This document shows positions 1-8,839 of a DNA stretch of 64,000 nucleotides, piece by piece. The stretch covers positions 15,489 through 79,488 of the forward strand of contig CAZYTX010000011.1 of NCBI GenBank assembly GCA_964650485.1, written 5' to 3'. The stretch is from CAZYTX01 sp964650485 (GTDB taxonomy: Bacteria; RBG-13-61-14; DATKZS01). Numbering within the stretch: position 1 is the stretch's first letter; every line of letters begins with the position of its first letter. A program made the position numbers and the translations under genes. The notes beneath the pieces were generated by a model. It saw only the letters and a list, made by a program, of their open reading frames with translations. It did not search any database and had not been told where the DNA came from.

Positions 1-837
1 TTCCCTGGCGGCGTTCAGGTTCTTGAACCAGGGCCTGCATTCCCTCAAGAGCTCGTCAATGATTTTATCGGAGTGCATGGGGTCGTGGTGGAAGATGTAG
101 AGGTTTTTAACCCGGAGGTGTTTGGCCGTGCGCACGGCTTCTTCCCAGGTGGAGTGTCCCCAGCCCACCTTGGGCCCTCTTCCTGACCTGCCGGCGTACT
201 CGTCGTCGGTGTAAGCCGCGTCGTAGATGAGCACGTCGCATCCCCTTATGATCTTCTCCATCTTCTTCGGCATTTCGCTCTGGTGCTCGTTGTCCGTGCA
301 GTACACCAGGGACTTGCCGCCGTATTCTATACGGTATGCAAGGCTGGACTGCGGGTGGTTCAAGGGCGCGGACTTTATGGTCACGTCCCCCTTTTTAACG
401 GTCTCGCCCGAGGTTATGGTGTTGTACTTGATCTCGGCCTGTAGCACCTCGAGGCCCACGGGAAAATAGGGGTAGTGCATCTGTCCGGCCAGGATGGACT
501 TCACCCCCTTTCTCTTGCGGCCTTCACCGTATATCTCGAAGCTGTTTCTGGGATCGAACAGTATGCCGCAGAACGGCATCCCGCATATGTGGTCCCAGTG
601 ATAGTGAGAGATGAGCACGGTGGCCGAAACTGGGGCCTCCCTGTAAAGCTCCACGCCCAAAGGCCTGGCCCCGCTTCCCAGGTCGCATATGAATATCTGG
701 TCCCCGCACCTCACCTCCACGCATGCTGTGTTGCCCCCGTACTTCGAGGTGTGAGGCCCGGGGGTGGGAAGGCTGCCCCTTACGCCCCAGAACCTGGCCC
801 AGAACTTCGACCCCGCTCCCTTAGTTTGTTTCCCCAT
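1..837 (-). CDS. MBL-fold metal-dependent hydrolase, 3' end outside window
   Basis: Reading the minus strand from an ATG at 837 gives 279 open codons running off the left edge, so the C-terminus is missing. The N-terminus reads FWGVRGSLPTPGP, typical of PhnP/RNase Z-like metallo-beta-lactamase-fold proteins. The metal motif is SHYHWDHICGMP (about residues 75-86), a variant of THxHxDH. Further likely ligands are H in APLNHPQSS, D in YCTDNEH and D in IYDAAYTDDEY. No signal peptide is seen, so it is probably cytoplasmic. It is the last gene of a minus-strand run after khpA and a zinc-ribbon gene. The substrate cannot be told; the fold assignment is secure, the specific function is not. Confidence 0.8.
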   Translation of the reverse strand, partial: MGKQTKGAGSKFWARFWGVRGSLPTPGPHTSKYGGNTACVEVRCGDQIFICDLGSGARPLGVELYREAPVSATVLISHYHWDHICGMPFCGILFDPRNSFEIYGEGRKRKGVKSILAGQMHYPYFPVGLEVLQAEIKYNTITSGETVKKGDVTIKSAPLNHPQSSLAYRIEYGGKSLVYCTDNEHQSEMPKKMEKIIRGCDVLIYDAAYTDDEYAGRSGRGPKVGWGHSTWEEAVRTAKHLRVKNLYIFHHDPMHSDKIIDELLRECRPWFKNLNAARE

Positions 838-861
838 AAAAGCCTCGTCAATAAGATGGTC

Positions 862-1221
862 TCAGCGGGCGTAATTGCTCACCAGCCGCTTCGTGCCAAG
901 CTTGTTAAAAGAGACCACTATAATCTCGTGTCCTCCGGTGGAAAGACACTTTTCCACCACCTGTCCGGTGTCCTTCCATTCCGGGTGGTATAGCCACTCG
1001 CCGGTGGAGAACCTCTCGCCCGCCCTGTAGTGCCTCACCACCCTTTGCAGGCGCCCGCCATCCTTGTCCGTGCCGGAAGTCCCGGCCGCCTCGATGGGCT
1101 TTATCTCACGGCACTCCGGGCATTGCACCCACAAGAGGCCCGGGTGCTCCTGGTCCTCCTGCACCACTGGCATGGCCTGCTTTTTATTGCAAATGGTGCA
1201 ATGTTCCTCCACATATTTCAT
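862..1221 (-). CDS. Zinc-ribbon protein with a Tudor-like C-terminal segment
   Basis: This 119-residue protein has CTIC near residue 8 and CPEC near residue 34, a four-cysteine zinc-ribbon pattern. The C-terminal part (WLYHPEWKDTGQVVEK, then IIVVSFNKLGTKRLVSNYA) resembles the H-x-x-x-G-x-V...V-x-F...G-x-K-x-L...YA pattern of the C-terminal Tudor-like domain of UvrD/PcrA helicases, which contacts RNA polymerase. That resemblance is my inference from pattern only. It lies 24 bp upstream of the MBL-fold gene and downstream of khpA on the same strand, so a nucleic-acid or transcription-related role is possible. No named family is recognised. Confidence 0.6.
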   Translation of the reverse strand: MKYVEEHCTICNKKQAMPVVQEDQEHPGLLWVQCPECREIKPIEAAGTSGTDKDGGRLQRVVRHYRAGERFSTGEWLYHPEWKDTGQVVEKCLSTGGHEIIVVSFNKLGTKRLVSNYAR

Positions 1222-1286
1222 GGTGCCGATCTGTTCCCCGGTTTTTCCGCGGGTCAGGAATGCCGGCGACGGCGGGCCAGGTCGCG

Positions 1287-1538
1287 TTATTCGTCCAGAA
1301 TTTCCAGGATGTAGCGCTTGCCGTCCTTGCCTGAGGCGGCCATCATAAGGGTGCGGATGGCCTGTGCGTGAGCCCCCTTCTTGCCGATCACCTTGCCTAT
1401 GTCTTCCTTGGCGACCTTAAGCTCGATCACGCAGGAATAATCTCCGCTTACCTCGGTTACCCGCACATCATCGGGCTTGTCCACCAGCTTCTTCGCAACC
1501 AACTCCACCAACGACGCCATTGATTCGCATTCGCCCAT
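1287..1538 (-). CDS. khpA: KH-domain RNA-binding protein KhpA (YlqC family)
   Basis: This 83-residue protein matches the small single-KH-domain family: MASLVELVAKKLVDKPDDV near the start, then the KH GxxG loop in GKVIGKKGAHAQAIRTLM. KhpA binds RNA, usually with KhpB/Jag, and affects translation and cell-envelope processes in other bacteria. The ATG at 1538 is chosen because GGGGGTAGG precedes it at suitable spacing; the in-frame ATG at 1520 fits the usual family N-terminus (MASLVE) but lacks a ribosome-binding site. It is often found beside rpsP/rimM/trmD, but here it precedes a zinc-ribbon protein and an MBL hydrolase. Family assignment is strong. Confidence 0.9.
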   Translation of the reverse strand: MGECESMASLVELVAKKLVDKPDDVRVTEVSGDYSCVIELKVAKEDIGKVIGKKGAHAQAIRTLMMAASGKDGKRYILEILDE

Positions 1539-1713
1539 AACCTACCCCCAGCTTCGATACTAGCGTTCAACTGAAACTATGGCTTGAATTTTAATCATAT
1601 ATTATACCAACTGATACATATTTGCAAAAAAGCAGCAGGCAGCGCAGCACCAGCCCGCCACAAAATCTCCGGGAACACTCGAGACCCCGGGGGTTTCAAA
1701 AAGGGAAGCGGCT

Positions 1714-1787
1714 GAATGCTTAAAAGCCGGGAGAGGAAAATCATGACTGCGAATGCTTAAAAGCCGGGAGAGGAAAATCATGACTGC
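1714..1787 (+). repeat. 37-bp tandem direct duplication upstream of gspC
   Basis: Two perfect head-to-tail copies of a 37-bp unit occupy 1714-1750 and 1751-1787. Each copy carries a purine-rich AGAGGAAAATC just before an ATG, so the duplication doubles a ribosome-binding site and start codon. The first ATG (1743) is followed by four sense codons and a stop; the second (1780) opens a 13-codon ORF ending just before gspC. The remainder of 1539-1832 holds no other recognisable gene. Confidence 0.85.
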
Positions 1788-1821
1788 GATTGTAAACAAG
1801 CCCTGGGCTGCGCTAAAATAG
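1780..1821 (+). CDS. Putative 13-codon leader ORF upstream of gspC
   Basis: ATG at 1780 follows AGAGGAAAATC and encodes MTAIVNKPWAALK before TAG at 1819-1821. It ends 11 bp before the gspC ATG and overlaps the gspC ribosome-binding region (AAAGGA). The arrangement is compatible with translational coupling or a leader peptide, but there is no attenuator hairpin or run of one amino acid that would identify the mechanism. It may simply be chance. Confidence 0.3.
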   Translation: MTAIVNKPWAALK

Positions 1822-1832
1822 AAAGGATATAA

Positions 1833-2804
1833 ATGATCAAGCCGGACCTGAGAGAATTGTACCTAAGATACTCGTGGGGAGTGAACCTGATCCTCCTTGC
1901 GCTCCTGGCCCTGGTGTGCGCCTCGGGCGTGAACAGCTACATCGCAGGCAAGCTCCGGGAAGGGGGGACCGGCTCATCTCTGAAGATAGTGTCCGCATCC
2001 CTCGGGGGACAGGACTACCGCGCCCCGGTGAGCGCCATTATTTCCCGGGACCTGTTCAAGGCCGCGGAGACCATGGACACCGGAATGGGAGCGGGGGACA
2101 CCAGTGACCTCCTCAAGGAAACCAGGCTCCGCCTCAAGCTCCTGGGGATAGCCTATTTCGGCGAGGGCGACCCCTATAACCTGGCCACCATCAAGAACCT
2201 AAAGAACCAGGAAATCAACGTGTACATAAAAGGCAACCAGGTGTCGGAGGATGCCACCCTGGACAAGGTGGAGATGGACCGCGTCATCCTGGCCCGGGCC
2301 GACGGGAGCAAGGAAGAGCTCGGCCTGGAAGATGACAAGGGCATGTCCAGGAGTGGACCCCGGGAGGCGAGCCGGGGGCGCGGCCCGGGCGAGCGCACCT
2401 TCTCCCAGCACCATAGGTCTCCTCCAAGGAGGGCAGGCCCGGACCTGGGGGACAAGATCAAGAAGGTGGGTGAGAACGACTACATAATCCAGGAAGGGGC
2501 CATACAGGAGGCTTTATCCAACCTCAACTCGATCATCACCCAGGCCAGGGTGATCCCCTATTTCAAAGGCAAAGGGGAAGACAGGAGGGTGGAGGGCTTC
2601 AGGATATACCGGATCAAATCGGGTAGCCTGTTCGAGTTCCTTGGCCTGCAAAACGGAGACGTAATTAAGTCCATAAACGGCGAGTACATGAACAACGTGG
2701 AAAAGGGCATCCAGCTCCTGCAGTCTTTGCGGGACGAGAAAAGCTTCAACCTTGAAATCGAGCGCCGCAGACAGGACGTACAACTGAACTACGACGTGGA
2801 ATAG
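1833..2804 (+). CDS. gspC: Type II secretion system inner-membrane protein GspC
   Basis: This 323-residue protein has a short cytoplasmic N-terminus, one membrane segment (about residues 18-36), the GspC homology region (SAIISRDLFKAAET around 68, then LRLKLLGIAYFGEGDPYNLA), and a C-terminal PDZ-like domain (GFRIYRIKSGSLFEFLGLQN, then NGDVIKSINGEYM). GspC links the inner-membrane platform to the secretin through its homology region. The linker between the two domains (about residues 170-205) is unusually rich in Arg, Gly, Ser and Pro. The gene opens the gspCDEFGHIJK operon; an AAAGGA ribosome site precedes the ATG. Confidence 0.92.
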   Translation: MIKPDLRELYLRYSWGVNLILLALLALVCASGVNSYIAGKLREGGTGSSLKIVSASLGGQDYRAPVSAIISRDLFKAAETMDTGMGAGDTSDLLKETRLRLKLLGIAYFGEGDPYNLATIKNLKNQEINVYIKGNQVSEDATLDKVEMDRVILARADGSKEELGLEDDKGMSRSGPREASRGRGPGERTFSQHHRSPPRRAGPDLGDKIKKVGENDYIIQEGAIQEALSNLNSIITQARVIPYFKGKGEDRRVEGFRIYRIKSGSLFEFLGLQNGDVIKSINGEYMNNVEKGIQLLQSLRDEKSFNLEIERRRQDVQLNYDVE

Positions 2805-2832
2805 GTCTTCTTAGCATCAAGCAGGGAGCGAG

Positions 2833-5226
2833 GTGGCGAAAGTGGTTAAATCAAAAGCGTTCATGGTGTGGCTATCGTGCGCGGTGGTCTTATTTACAAG
2901 CCCGGCGCCCCCCGGGGCCCTGGCCCAGACGGAGGAGGACAAGAGAACCGAGGGGATAGAGGCCAGGGGCAACACCGTCAAGATAAACTTCCCCGAGATG
3001 GACCTTGAGAGCGTGCTCAAGAACTTCAGCGCCATCATAAGGCAGAACTTCGTGCTGGAGAGCATACCAAAAGGCCAGGTCAAGACCATAGGACCCATCG
3101 GGCCGGTGGAGGTCCCCAAGGACCACGCCTTCAACATGTTCGTGCTCATACTGAACCTGAACGGCTACGACGTGGTGGAGACCTCGGTCCCGGACGTCTA
3201 CAAGGTCATACGCACCGCGGAGGCAATACGTGAAAATATACCCCTGTATGCCCCCGGTGAAGCGACCGAGGTGAGCGAACACATGATAACCAAGTTCATC
3301 CCCCTGGAGCACGTCTCTGCAAACGACATAGCCAACCAGCTCAACAAGCTCTCATCCAAGGCCGGGGGACAGGTTTTCGCATACGAGCCCACCAACACGC
3401 TCATCGTTGTGGACACCGCCCTCAACATAAAAAGGATGCAGAAAATCCTCGAGCTGCTCGACGTGCCCTCGCCCGAGCCCGAGATCGAGATAATAATCCT
3501 CAGGAACTCCGAGCCCGGCGAGATGGCGGGGGTGCTGGAGCAGATATTCTCGGGCACTGAAACCGGCCAGCCGGCGAGAAGGGCCACCACCAAACCGCAG
3601 AGAAGGGGAAGAGGAAAGAAACCCCCTGCCAAGCAGCAGCCGGCCACGTACACCGCGGTGGAAATAAAACCCAAGATAATCCCTGTGGAGAGACTGAACG
3701 GACTGGTGCTCATAGCCGACGCGGAAACGCTTGCGGCCATGAAGGACATCATAAACGAGCTGGACGTGGACGTAGGCACCACCGGGACCATACACGTCTA
3801 CTACGTGCAGAACGCCGAGGCTGGCGAGCTGGCCTCCATACTCTCCGGGCTGATGGGAAAGGGTACAGGGGCCCCGGGAGCGCCGGCGGAGGGCCCGGAA
3901 CAGGGAGAAAAGAGGACTTCCAGGCCGCCCAGAAGAACATCTCCCCAGACGAGGACATCGAGAGGTGCCCCGTCTTCAACAATCCCGGGGGTGACTGGCG
4001 AGGAGATATTCATAACCTCGGACGAGGCCACCAACTCTCTTATCATCGTTGCCACCCCCCATGACTACGAGGTTCTAAAGCAGGTCATAGCCAAGCTGGA
4101 CATCCCCAGGAGGCAGGTGTTTGTGGAGGCCGTGCTTTTAGAGGTGACATACAACCAATCCATGGAGGCGGGGGTGTCCATGCACGGGGCCTCGCCCCTG
4201 GAGCACGAGGGCATGGTTTTCTCCGGCACCGGCTTCTCCGACACCAGCTCCATATCCTTGTTGAGCTCCCTGCTCTCGGGTGGAGGGAGCCTGGCCTTGC
4301 CAAACGGGATCACCGTAGGGGCGCTGGCCCAGCCCCTGGAGGTCCCGGGCACCGATGGCCAGGTGGTGATCCCCTCCGCGGGCATGGTGGTGCGACTGTT
4401 GTCCTCAAGCTCCAACGTGAACGTGCTCTCAACGCCCACCCTTCTCACCACGGACAACGAGGAGGCGTCCATCGAGGTGGGCCAGAAGATACCCGTGCCC
4501 ACCGGGCAGACCGTGTCCACCGGCGGCTTCTCCAACATCAGCATCTCCAGGGAGTCGGTGGGCATAAAGCTGCAAGTCGTCCCCCAGATAAACGAGAGCG
4601 ACAACATAAGAATGGAGATCTTCACCGAGATATCAGGGGCGGTGAGCTCTCCCCTGGGAATTGACGTCAACACCCTGGGAGTGACCACTTCCATCAAAAC
4701 AGCGGAGACCACCGTCATAGTGAAGGACTCCCAGACCATTGTCATCGGCGGGCTCATGGAGGACAGGCAGGACCAGTCAGAAAGCCGCATTCCACTTCTG
4801 GGCGACATCCCGGTTCTGGGCTGGCTGTTCAAGAGCGGGAGAAGGTCGCAGAACAAGACCAACCTGATCATCATGCTCACCCCTCACATTGTGAGGTCCG
4901 AATCTGATATAATAAGGGTTAAGGGACATCTTATCGAAGGGTATCAGCAAATGATGGAGGAGACCCTGGGAGACGAGGCCCCGGACAGGGACAGGTATTT
5001 CGACTCCAGGCTGACGGAGGAGCAAGAGCCGGTCATAGACATGAGGAGCGGAGAGCCGGAAATGATCGAGCCGCCGGAGATGGAGTGGACACCGGAAACA
5101 CCCGGGCCGGAGCAGGGAGACACGCTGGGGAACGAAGAGGTGGAAGCCGAAGAGCAGGGCGACGAGGAGCCGGGCATTGAAGAACAGGAAGAAGAAGAGC
5201 AGGGCGACGCCGGGGACCAGGAATAG
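2833..5226 (+). CDS. gspD: Type II secretion system secretin GspD
   Basis: This 797-residue protein starts at GTG 2833, 28 bp after gspC, with a signal peptide (hydrophobic MVWLSCAVVLFTSPAPPGALAQ). Order: N0 domain (VKINFPEMDLESVLKNFSA), N1-N3 domains (TKFIPLEHVSANDIANQLN, TNTLIVVDT, TNSLIIVATPHDYEVLKQVI), then the secretin core (RRQVFVEAVLLEVTY to LIIMLTPHIV). Two basic Pro/Arg-rich inserts interrupt the N domains (around residues 245-275 and 350-385). The last 80 residues are an acidic Glu/Gly/Pro tail. It forms the outer-membrane channel. No pilotin gene is adjacent. Confidence 0.95.
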   Translation: MAKVVKSKAFMVWLSCAVVLFTSPAPPGALAQTEEDKRTEGIEARGNTVKINFPEMDLESVLKNFSAIIRQNFVLESIPKGQVKTIGPIGPVEVPKDHAFNMFVLILNLNGYDVVETSVPDVYKVIRTAEAIRENIPLYAPGEATEVSEHMITKFIPLEHVSANDIANQLNKLSSKAGGQVFAYEPTNTLIVVDTALNIKRMQKILELLDVPSPEPEIEIIILRNSEPGEMAGVLEQIFSGTETGQPARRATTKPQRRGRGKKPPAKQQPATYTAVEIKPKIIPVERLNGLVLIADAETLAAMKDIINELDVDVGTTGTIHVYYVQNAEAGELASILSGLMGKGTGAPGAPAEGPEQGEKRTSRPPRRTSPQTRTSRGAPSSTIPGVTGEEIFITSDEATNSLIIVATPHDYEVLKQVIAKLDIPRRQVFVEAVLLEVTYNQSMEAGVSMHGASPLEHEGMVFSGTGFSDTSSISLLSSLLSGGGSLALPNGITVGALAQPLEVPGTDGQVVIPSAGMVVRLLSSSSNVNVLSTPTLLTTDNEEASIEVGQKIPVPTGQTVSTGGFSNISISRESVGIKLQVVPQINESDNIRMEIFTEISGAVSSPLGIDVNTLGVTTSIKTAETTVIVKDSQTIVIGGLMEDRQDQSESRIPLLGDIPVLGWLFKSGRRSQNKTNLIIMLTPHIVRSESDIIRVKGHLIEGYQQMMEETLGDEAPDRDRYFDSRLTEEQEPVIDMRSGEPEMIEPPEMEWTPETPGPEQGDTLGNEEVEAEEQGDEEPGIEEQEEEEQGDAGDQE

Positions 5227-5244
5227 CCCTGGAGGAGGTGTGCC

Positions 5245-6942
5245 ATGAACCGCCCCTATCTTGGTGAGATTCTGCTGAAAAAGGAACTCCTAAGCGAGGA
5301 GCAGCTAGAGAACGCCCTCTCCTGGCAGAAGGAAAAAGGGGGGAAGCTGGGCCAGGTGCTCATAGGCATGGAGATGCTCTCTGAAGATGACCTCTACCAG
5401 ACACTGTCAGAGCAGCTAAGTATCGAGTACCAGGAGAACCTGAAAGGACATGAGATAGACCCAGAGCTGGTAAGGAGGATTCCCATACAGTTCGCAAAGA
5501 ACTACGAGATGATACCTCTTGAGAGAAACAACGGGATAGTGAGCGTGGCCACATCTGACCCCTTGAACTTCTTCGCGCTCGAGGACCTGAAAAAGATACT
5601 GGGCGCACAGATAAAGCCGGTCCTGGCCAGGGGGGACACGGTGCTGGAGACCATTAACCGCGTGTATGACCGGGCTTCCGCATCCGCGGAAGGGGTCATG
5701 GGGGACCTGGCCACCGAGAACCTGGACCTGCTGGCACAGGAGCTGGAGGAACCCGAGGACCTCCTGGACGTCTCCGACGAGGCCCCCATAATACGACTGG
5801 TCAACTCGCTCCTGTTCCAGGCGGTCAAGGAGAGGGCATCGGACATACACATCGAGCCATTTGAAAAGGACCTGGTGGTAAGGTTCAGGATAGACGGGGT
5901 GCTCTACGAGATACTGAAGCCCCCCAAGAGGTTCCAGAGCTCCATAACATCCAGGATAAAAATCATGGGCGGCCTTAATATCGCCGAGAAAAGGCTGCCC
6001 CAGGACGGGAGAATAAGGATCAAGATCGCGGGCAGGGACATAGACATAAGGCTGTCAACAGTGCCAACCTCGCACGGGGAGAGGATAGTGATGAGGCTGC
6101 TCGACCGGGACACCGTGCTCCTCTCGGTGGAGCAGCTCGGCTTCGACCCCAACCAGTTGGAGCAGTTCAACAGCCTCATACAGCACACGCACGGAATAAT
6201 ACTGGTGACCGGGCCCACAGGATCAGGAAAAACCACCACACTGTACGCGGCCCTCAACCAGATAAACACCCCGGACAAGAACATCATCACCATCGAGGAC
6301 CCGGTCGAGTATCAGCTCCAGGGCGTGAGCCAGATACAGGTCAACCCCAAGATCAACCTCACCTTTGCAAACGGGCTCCGCTCGATCGTGAGACAGGACC
6401 CGGACGTCATACTGGTGGGAGAGGTCCGGGACGCCGAGACCGCGGAGATAGCCATACAGGCCTCGCTCACCGGCCACCTGGTCTTCTCCACCCTGCACAC
6501 CAACGACGCTCCCAGCGCCATCACCCGGCTGGTGGAGATGGGGGTGGAGAACTTTTTGATATCCAGCTCTCTCATGGCCACCATGGCACAGCGACTGATC
6601 AGGGTGCTCTGTCCGCACTGCAAGGTAAAGGACGCCCCGGACCCAAAGACCCTGGAGGCCCTCTCACTGACGGACAAAAAGGACTTTGACTTCTACACCC
6701 AGAAAGGGTGCCCCGAGTGCCTGAACACCGGCTTCATGGGCAGGTCGGCCATATACGAGATGCTGGTGGTGGACGACGTTATCCGCGAGCTGATAAACGA
6801 GGACGCGGACTCGAACTACATAAAGAAGACAGCCAGGCAGCGGGGAATGAGGACCCTCCGCGAGGACGCGGCCAGGAAGGCCCTCTCGGGCCAGACCTCG
6901 CTCTCCGAGGTCGTGCGCGTCACCCAGGAGGACATCCTTTAA
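5245..6942 (+). CDS. gspE: Type II secretion system ATPase GspE
   Basis: This 565-residue protein has the N-terminal GspE/PilB domain (MNRPYLGEILLKKELL), Walker A GPTGSGKTTT (residues 323-332), the Asp box and His box region (TIEDPVEYQL, STLHTNDAPSA), Walker B DPDVILVGEVRD (about 384) and a tetracysteine zinc site with CPHC (about 455) and CPEC (about 491). It powers pseudopilus assembly from the cytoplasmic face via GspL, although gspL is not in this locus. A GGAGGAGG ribosome site precedes the ATG, 18 bp after gspD. Length and motifs are normal for the family. Confidence 0.97.
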   Translation: MNRPYLGEILLKKELLSEEQLENALSWQKEKGGKLGQVLIGMEMLSEDDLYQTLSEQLSIEYQENLKGHEIDPELVRRIPIQFAKNYEMIPLERNNGIVSVATSDPLNFFALEDLKKILGAQIKPVLARGDTVLETINRVYDRASASAEGVMGDLATENLDLLAQELEEPEDLLDVSDEAPIIRLVNSLLFQAVKERASDIHIEPFEKDLVVRFRIDGVLYEILKPPKRFQSSITSRIKIMGGLNIAEKRLPQDGRIRIKIAGRDIDIRLSTVPTSHGERIVMRLLDRDTVLLSVEQLGFDPNQLEQFNSLIQHTHGIILVTGPTGSGKTTTLYAALNQINTPDKNIITIEDPVEYQLQGVSQIQVNPKINLTFANGLRSIVRQDPDVILVGEVRDAETAEIAIQASLTGHLVFSTLHTNDAPSAITRLVEMGVENFLISSSLMATMAQRLIRVLCPHCKVKDAPDPKTLEALSLTDKKDFDFYTQKGCPECLNTGFMGRSAIYEMLVVDDVIRELINEDADSNYIKKTARQRGMRTLREDAARKALSGQTSLSEVVRVTQEDIL

Positions 6943-7042
6943 CCCCCGCTAAGAGGAAGTTTTTATCTCCGTCTTTTAAGCCGTCATTTTTCAAAGCGGG
7001 CCTTTAAGCCCGGTGAACCATGGAATAAGCTAGGACTCATAA

Positions 7043-8269
7043 ATGCCGGTATATGCATACAGGGGCGTGAACGCAAAGGACAAGCGCGTGAGCGGCATCA
7101 TTGACGCGGACACCAAGAAGGCCGCAAGGCAGAAGCTCCGGAAGCTACAGGTCTACCCGCTCGAGCTAAACGAGACGGTGGAGAAGAAAAGAGCTTCCTC
7201 CCGGATGGCAAAGGCCCTGCGAATGGGCGGGAGCGTGCCCTCCCAGGAGCTCGCAGCCATGACCAGGCAGCTATCCACATTGGTGGGGGCCCAGCTTCCA
7301 CTGGTGCAGTGCCTGTCCGCGCTCACCGAGCAGGTCGAGCACGAGCGGCTGCTAACAGTGCTGGCCGAGATACGCGAGTCCGTCAACGAGGGGGCGTCCC
7401 TGGCAGACGCCATGGCCGCATACCCCCAGGTGTTCTCCGACCTTTACGTGAACATGATCCGGGCGGGAGAGCAGTCCGGGGCCCTGGAGATAGTGCTGCA
7501 GAGGCTCGCCGACTTCACCGAGAGCCAGGCAGACCTTAGAAACAAGGTGCTCTACGCCCTGCTCTACCCGGTTATCATAATCATCATCATGGCCCTGGTC
7601 ATAGGGGTCATGTTCACCTTTGTAATACCCAAGATCACCATGCTATTCGAGCAGACCAACCAGGCCCTGCCGCCTCTCACACAGGTGATGATCGCCCTCT
7701 CCGACTTCGCACGTGGCTGGGGAGGCATACTCATGGTTGTGGTCCTCGTTATGCTCCTGGTGTTCATGAGATATTACGTGCGCACCAGCGTCGGCAGGGA
7801 GAGGTGGCACCGGCTCATACTGAGGATACCCGTGCTCGGGAGAATAGCCAGGAACATGGCGGTGAGCAGGTTCTGCAAGACGCTCTCAACCCTGCTCATG
7901 TCCGGCATACCACTGCTCAAGTCCATGGACATCGTGGAAAAGGTGGTGGGCAACAAGGTGCTGGAGGACGCGGTCAGCACCGCACGCGAGAACATAACCG
8001 AGGGCGCATCCATTGCAGACCCCTTGAGGGCCAGCAGGGTGTTCCCCCCGTTCGTGATACAGATGATTACCTCGGGCGAGCAGTCGGGCGAGCTCGAGTT
8101 CATGCTCCAGAAGGCCGCGGACACGTTCGACAGGGAGGTCGAGAACGCGGTCAACGGGCTCACCGCGTTGATCGAGCCGGTGATGATCATAATCCTTGCC
8201 GGTCTGGTGGTGCTGGTGATACTCTCGTTCCTCATGCCCATACTCGACCTTACCAGCGGCATCGGCTGA
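7043..8269 (+). CDS. gspF: Type II secretion system platform protein GspF
   Basis: This 408-residue protein opens with MPVYAYRGVNAKDK, the usual GspF N-terminus (Y-x-Y-x-x), and contains two related cytoplasmic helical domains (TRQLSTLVGAQLPLVQCLSA and ISRFCKTLSTLLMSGIPLL-type repeats). Three membrane segments lie near residues 170-195, 225-245 and 375-400. It is the polytopic inner-membrane assembly platform. It starts 100 bp after gspE, the widest gap in the operon; that gap has a small CGGGC/GCCCG hairpin (6997-7012). TAGGA precedes the ATG. Confidence 0.96.
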   Translation: MPVYAYRGVNAKDKRVSGIIDADTKKAARQKLRKLQVYPLELNETVEKKRASSRMAKALRMGGSVPSQELAAMTRQLSTLVGAQLPLVQCLSALTEQVEHERLLTVLAEIRESVNEGASLADAMAAYPQVFSDLYVNMIRAGEQSGALEIVLQRLADFTESQADLRNKVLYALLYPVIIIIIMALVIGVMFTFVIPKITMLFEQTNQALPPLTQVMIALSDFARGWGGILMVVVLVMLLVFMRYYVRTSVGRERWHRLILRIPVLGRIARNMAVSRFCKTLSTLLMSGIPLLKSMDIVEKVVGNKVLEDAVSTARENITEGASIADPLRASRVFPPFVIQMITSGEQSGELEFMLQKAADTFDREVENAVNGLTALIEPVMIIILAGLVVLVILSFLMPILDLTSGIG

Positions 8270-8371
8270 GGCCCTTTGCCGAATACGGGAAGCATGCATG
8301 GAACAGCGCGACCAACCTGGTGATCAAAAGACAATGAAAAAGCCAAGTGTTACTTTATCGGGAGGGCGGGT

Positions 8372-8839
8372 ATGAATAAGTTAAAGTCAAACAAGGAGAA
8401 CAAGAAGCCCATCCAAGGATTCACCCTGATCGAGATCATGGTGGTGGTCATGATCATCGGCATGCTCGCGGCCCTGGTGGGTGTCAAGGTGTACGAAAGG
8501 TTCGGCACCGCGCAGCGGGAGGTGGCAAAGGGACAGGTGCGAAACCTCATGACCGCGCTCGACAGCTACTACCTGGACAACAGGAGGTATCCAACCACCG
8601 AGCAGGGGCTGGACGCACTGGTGCAGAAGCCCACATCGCCGCCAGTGCCAAAAAACTACCCCGAGGGAGGATACATTGACGAGGTGCCCCTGGACCCGTG
8701 GAACAATGAGTACATATACTTCAGCCCCGGCGTCAACGGCGGGCCCTACAGCCTGGAATCATACGGCACCGACGGAACCGACGGAGGGCAGGGTGAGAAC
8801 GCGGACATCGAGTCCTGGAACCTGTCGGGAGAGCAGTAA
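8372..8839 (+). CDS. gspG: Type II secretion system major pseudopilin GspG
   Basis: This 155-residue prepilin has a positively charged leader and the prepilin peptidase site after Gly16, QG/FTLIEIMVVVMIIG, with the conserved Glu at +5. The globular part has the GspG pattern NLMTALDSYYLDNRRYPTTE, then DPWNNEYIYFSPG and the C-terminal SYGTDGTDGG loop that binds calcium in homologues. GGGAGGG precedes the ATG. It builds the periplasmic pseudopilus. The gene follows gspF by 102 bp and overlaps the start of gspH. Confidence 0.96.
   Translation: MNKLKSNKENKKPIQGFTLIEIMVVVMIIGMLAALVGVKVYERFGTAQREVAKGQVRNLMTALDSYYLDNRRYPTTEQGLDALVQKPTSPPVPKNYPEGGYIDEVPLDPWNNEYIYFSPGVNGGPYSLESYGTDGTDGGQGENADIESWNLSGEQ

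Noticed and set aside
1602..1799. A 65-codon minus-strand frame upstream of gspC
   Set aside because: It runs through the 37-bp tandem repeat and lacks a ribosome site or family resemblance.
6997..7012. Terminator between gspE and gspF
   Set aside because: The hairpin has only a 5-bp stem and no T-run, and the flanking genes belong to one operon; it may at most modulate the transcript.
8676..8792. Longer N-terminus for GspH
   Set aside because: This part overlaps gspG out of frame and has no signal character; the GTG at 8793 has a ribosome site and gives a normal prepilin leader.
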